From Clostridia bacterium (GTDB lineage Bacteria > Bacillota > Clostridia > TANB77 > CAG-508): DNA of 24,829 nucleotides. The notes under the pieces are model-generated. The model saw only the letters and a program-made list of their open reading frames with translations. It did not search any database and was not told the DNA's origin. Location of the stretch: positions 1 through 24,829 of the forward strand of contig CAAGQX010000164.1 in NCBI GenBank assembly GCA_900772235.1. Reading direction: 5' to 3'. Positions 23,040 to 24,829 of the stretch are shown here, one piece after another. The stretch's first letter is position 1. The number at the start of each line of letters is the position of its first letter. Made by a program: the position numbers and the translations under genes.

Positions 23040-23768
23040 TTATTCTTGTTCCCAATTATGAAATACTTCAATTACATCATCTAATTCGTCTAGTTTTTCT
23101 AATAATAAGTCCATTCTTCTTGCTCCATTTTCGTCTAAATTAACATATGTACTAGGCACCATTTGAATTTCAGCTTCTACGAATGTTAATCCATTGTTTT
23201 CTAGAGCCTCTCTTAAACTTGAAAAATCAGAAGCACTTGATGTTATCTCGAAAAATTCATCATCTGTTTCCATATTATCTGCACCATTTTCTAATGCTAA
23301 CATCATTAAGTCGTCTTCATTCATATTAGTAGATGATTTTTCAATTACAATAACACCTTTTCTTTCGAACATATATGATACGCATCCTGCTGTTCCTAGG
23401 TTTCCACCAAATTTATCAAATACATGTCTTACATCTGCAGCAGTTCTATTTTTATTATCTGTAGATGCATTAACAATAACTGCCACTCCGTTAGGTCCAT
23501 AACCTTCATAAGTAATTTCTTCATAACTTTCGCTATTTCCTGCACCTGCTGCTCTTTTTATTGCATTATTAATAGTGTCGTTTGGCATATTATTTGCTTT
23601 ACATTTTGCAATAACATCTTTTAGTTTTGCATTTGATGATGGTTCTGGTCCTCCTTGTTTTACAGCCATTAGTAATTCTCTACCTAATTTTGTAAACACT
23701 TTTCCTCTTGCAGCATCTGCTTTACCTTTTTTAGCTTGTATATTGTGCCATTTGCTATGTCCTGACAT
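23040..23768 (-). CDS. yebC: YebC/PmpR-family protein
   Basis: 242 residues from the ATG of MSGHSKWHNIQ, the canonical YebC start; an upstream ATG (23792) has no ribosome site, whereas GGGAGG lies seven bases before 23768. All family marks are present: SGHSKWHNIQAKKGKADAARGKVFTKL, ITYEGYGPNGVAVIVNASTDNKNRTAADVRHVF, GTAGCVSYMFERKG and a long acidic C-terminal domain ending VIEVFHNWEQE. Known as a transcription regulator in some bacteria and, for the YebC subfamily, as a translation factor that relieves stalling at proline-rich stretches. Monocistronic. Confidence 0.95.
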   Translation of the reverse strand: MSGHSKWHNIQAKKGKADAARGKVFTKLGRELLMAVKQGGPEPSSNAKLKDVIAKCKANNMPNDTINNAIKRAAGAGNSESYEEITYEGYGPNGVAVIVNASTDNKNRTAADVRHVFDKFGGNLGTAGCVSYMFERKGVIVIEKSSTNMNEDDLMMLALENGADNMETDDEFFEITSSASDFSSLREALENNGLTFVEAEIQMVPSTYVNLDENGARRMDLLLEKLDELDDVIEVFHNWEQE

Positions 23769-23825
23769 ATTTTTTCCTCCCTTATATTTCATTATTTATT
23801 TAATTATTTTCAAATTTACTGAATT

Positions 23826-23834
23826 ATTATAACA
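23826..23834 (-). promoter_or_regulatory. Extended -10 promoter of yebC
   Basis: Minus strand TGT-TATAAT (23826-23834), without a good -35, about 60 bases upstream of the start codon. Confidence 0.45.
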
Positions 23835-23882
23835 TATTCTTTAAAGTTTGGGTAGTCTTTTATAAATATTTTTAAAAATAAG

Positions 23883-23908
23883 AAAAGTAACTACTTAAAG
23901 TTACTTTT
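23883..23908 (-). terminator. Terminator of cwlJ-gerQ
   Basis: AAAAGTAACT (23883-23892) and AGTTACTTTT (23899-23908) overlap the gerQ stop codon. On the minus strand a T-rich tail (CTTATTTTT) follows. Confidence 0.65.
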
Positions 23909-24224
23909 AATAATAAAATCTGTTATTACTTCCATATGTGTTGGAAATTGTTATAAATTTGATAGAATATATATCACAATATATTAAGCTATCTCCTTCA
24001 AATGAACGAAGAAGTATATAGCTTGCTCCCACATCTTGTAGAACTCCTATTCTATCTACTAAATTATTTGTTCCAATTAAGAATTCTATTCTCATTAGCT
24101 TCCCTATTTGTTGTCTTAGAAATCCCGGTGTGTAAATTGGATTTGTTAAAATTTCTGGTGAATTCTGGTTTATTGCGTTTTGTCTTACCTCTCTTTTGTT
24201 CGTTTCTGTTTTATTCTCCTCCAT
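23907..24224 (-). CDS. gerQ: Spore coat protein GerQ
   Basis: 105 residues. A polar, Asn/Glu-rich N-terminal tail (about 1-32) precedes the compact GerQ domain: YTPGFLRQQIGKLMRIEFLIGTNNLVDRIGVLQDVGASYILLRSFEGDSLIYCDIYSIKFITI. GerQ is a coat/inner-surface protein that in Bacillus is cross-linked during sporulation and is needed for CwlJ localisation and dipicolinate-triggered germination. It starts 16 bases after the end of cwlJ, and the GGAGGG site lies four bases ahead of the ATG. Gene order (cwlJ then gerQ) supports the name. Confidence 0.85.
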   Translation of the reverse strand: MEENKTETNKREVRQNAINQNSPEILTNPIYTPGFLRQQIGKLMRIEFLIGTNNLVDRIGVLQDVGASYILLRSFEGDSLIYCDIYSIKFITISNTYGSNNRFYY

Positions 24225-24240
24225 CTAACCCTCCATTTTT

Positions 24241-24688
24241 CTAAGTTTGACTATACAAACTTGTTGGTCTATAGAAGCAGTGGTTAGCAAGCCTAGTATG
24301 AAGTGTGCCTGAGCCGTTAGCTGGGAATACACTATTACAAGTTGGTTTAAATGGATTTAAGTACCATAAGCAATCACTAATTTCATTTAACCTGTTTCCT
24401 GCTAAAACCCAATCCGCAATATTATAGTGAATATCTGTTGGATTCATATTATAAATATTTTGAGGATTATACTGACTTAGAAGTGTTTCAGTTGCACAGT
24501 CGAATTGCCCTGGTTGGAAAATAATATTTCTTATATTACCTCCCTGAGATATTCTAGAATACTCTCCTACACTAGAATTTACTCTGTTTAAAATAACTGT
24601 TGCAACTGCTTTCATTCCGGTTGTCTCCTTCGCCTCCCGCTTCGCATTGTACTATTCTTGCTATTAATTCTCTATCTGAGTATGCCAT
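24241..24688 (-). CDS. cwlJ: Cell wall hydrolase CwlJ/SleB family, with a +1 frameshift
   Basis: A spore-cortex-lytic hydrolase. Reading starts at the ATG at 24688, after GGAGTGG, and gives MAYSDRELIARIVQCEAGGE then GDN, ending in the zero frame at CGG (24617-24619). Skipping C24619 restores G-MKAVATVILNRVNSS and the rest to the stop at 24241. With the shift it has 148 residues, near the 142 of Bacillus CwlJ, and like CwlJ it has no signal peptide. Motifs: catalytic Glu in QCEAGGEGDNGM, FQPGQFDC, WYLNPF and HTRLANHCFYRPT. An ATG at 24615 opens the downstream frame but would drop the catalytic glutamate. It is upstream of gerQ, its usual partner in germination. Confidence 0.9.
24614..24622 (-). 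other. Putative +1 frameshift site AAC-CGG-AAT in cwlJ
   Basis: Zero frame AAC CGG AAT GAA; +1 frame AAC (C) GGA ATG AAA, giving the family's DNGMKAV. Same C-plus-GGN arrangement as in secA and prfB. A P-site slip from AAC to ACC is poor, so +1 entry of tRNA-Gly at GGA is preferred. Confidence 0.6.
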
Positions 24689-24755
24689 TTTCTTACCACT
24701 CCTACCTTTCATTTATATTCAGTTTAAGTTTGTAATATTAATAAAAAAGTAAAAT

Positions 24756-24829
24756 TGAACTGAACCCAAAAAGTTAGACACTTTTTGATTAAGTTTATAT
24801 TAGGCTACTTTTAAGGAATGAATTCTGTA
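24756..24829. mobile_element. Probable end of an IS3-family element
   Basis: TGAACTGAACCCAAAAAGTT, followed by AGACACTTTTTG, resembles the terminal inverted repeats of IS3/IS150-type elements (TG at the tip, C-rich block, then AAAAAGTTAGACA). The element would run out of the window to the right. No transposase is included. It lies about 70 bases ahead of cwlJ and may supply or disrupt its promoter. Confidence 0.5.

Noticed and set aside
24241..24615. cwlJ starting at the ATG at 24615
   Set aside because: It has no ribosome site and would drop the catalytic glutamate segment that is encoded just upstream in the other frame.
2916..24619. Three unrelated sequencing or assembly errors
   Set aside because: Not excluded, but none is in a homopolymer, all insert the same base before GGN, and all create the codon CGG that is otherwise almost absent. 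Kept as the main alternative in the finding.

Overview
The window is strongly AT-rich chromosomal DNA from an endospore-forming, low-GC Firmicute, most likely a clostridium-like gut anaerobe. The evidence is yabP-yabQ-divIC, spoIIM-xerD, a cwlJ-gerQ germination pair, a YneA-type SOS gene with Gram-positive LexA boxes, AGA-dominated arginine codons and many short U-tailed hairpin terminators. The species cannot be named from sequence alone.

Layout. 1-10.2 kb is mostly housekeeping on the + strand: secA, tex-prfB, yabP-yabQ, divIC, rho. A P-loop kinase/ParB-like fusion lies on the - strand at 3.0-4.0 kb. 10.2-11.8 kb holds a small membrane protein (-), a GNAT acetyltransferase and a low-molecular-weight tyrosine phosphatase (+). 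11.8-15.2 kb is accessory: a plasmid-type HTH protein, a cluster of hairpins, a ribbon-helix-helix protein, a small unknown protein, a 28-bp site built like a Xer core site (11-6-11) with one half-copy on each side, and a protein made of four tandem HTH units. 15.4-24.8 kb is chromosomal again: a XerC/D-like recombinase (+), a LexA-controlled LysM protein (-), spoIIM-xerD plus an unknown gene (-), an operon of HD-like protein, 48-residue ORF and EndoQ-like protein (-), rnhA (-), tmcAL (+), yebC (-), cwlJ-gerQ (-), and at the right edge what looks like the end of an IS3-family element.

Main observation. Three conserved genes (secA, prfB, cwlJ) are each broken by one extra base. In every case it is a C placed before a GGN codon, so the zero frame reads CGG exactly at the break, and skipping that C restores the family sequence. 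I scanned the annotated genes for in-frame CGG and found only one other, in a base-composition outlier (10235-10453). CGT, CGC and CGA are all used normally as arginine. This fits CGG being unassigned or starved, with +1 frameshifting at CGG-N (a tRNA-Gly reading the overlapping GGN, or four-base decoding). prfB would then need two +1 shifts 55 nt apart: its classical CTT-TGA site and the CGG site. Sequencing error is the rival explanation, but three errors all creating CGG in frame would be a striking coincidence.
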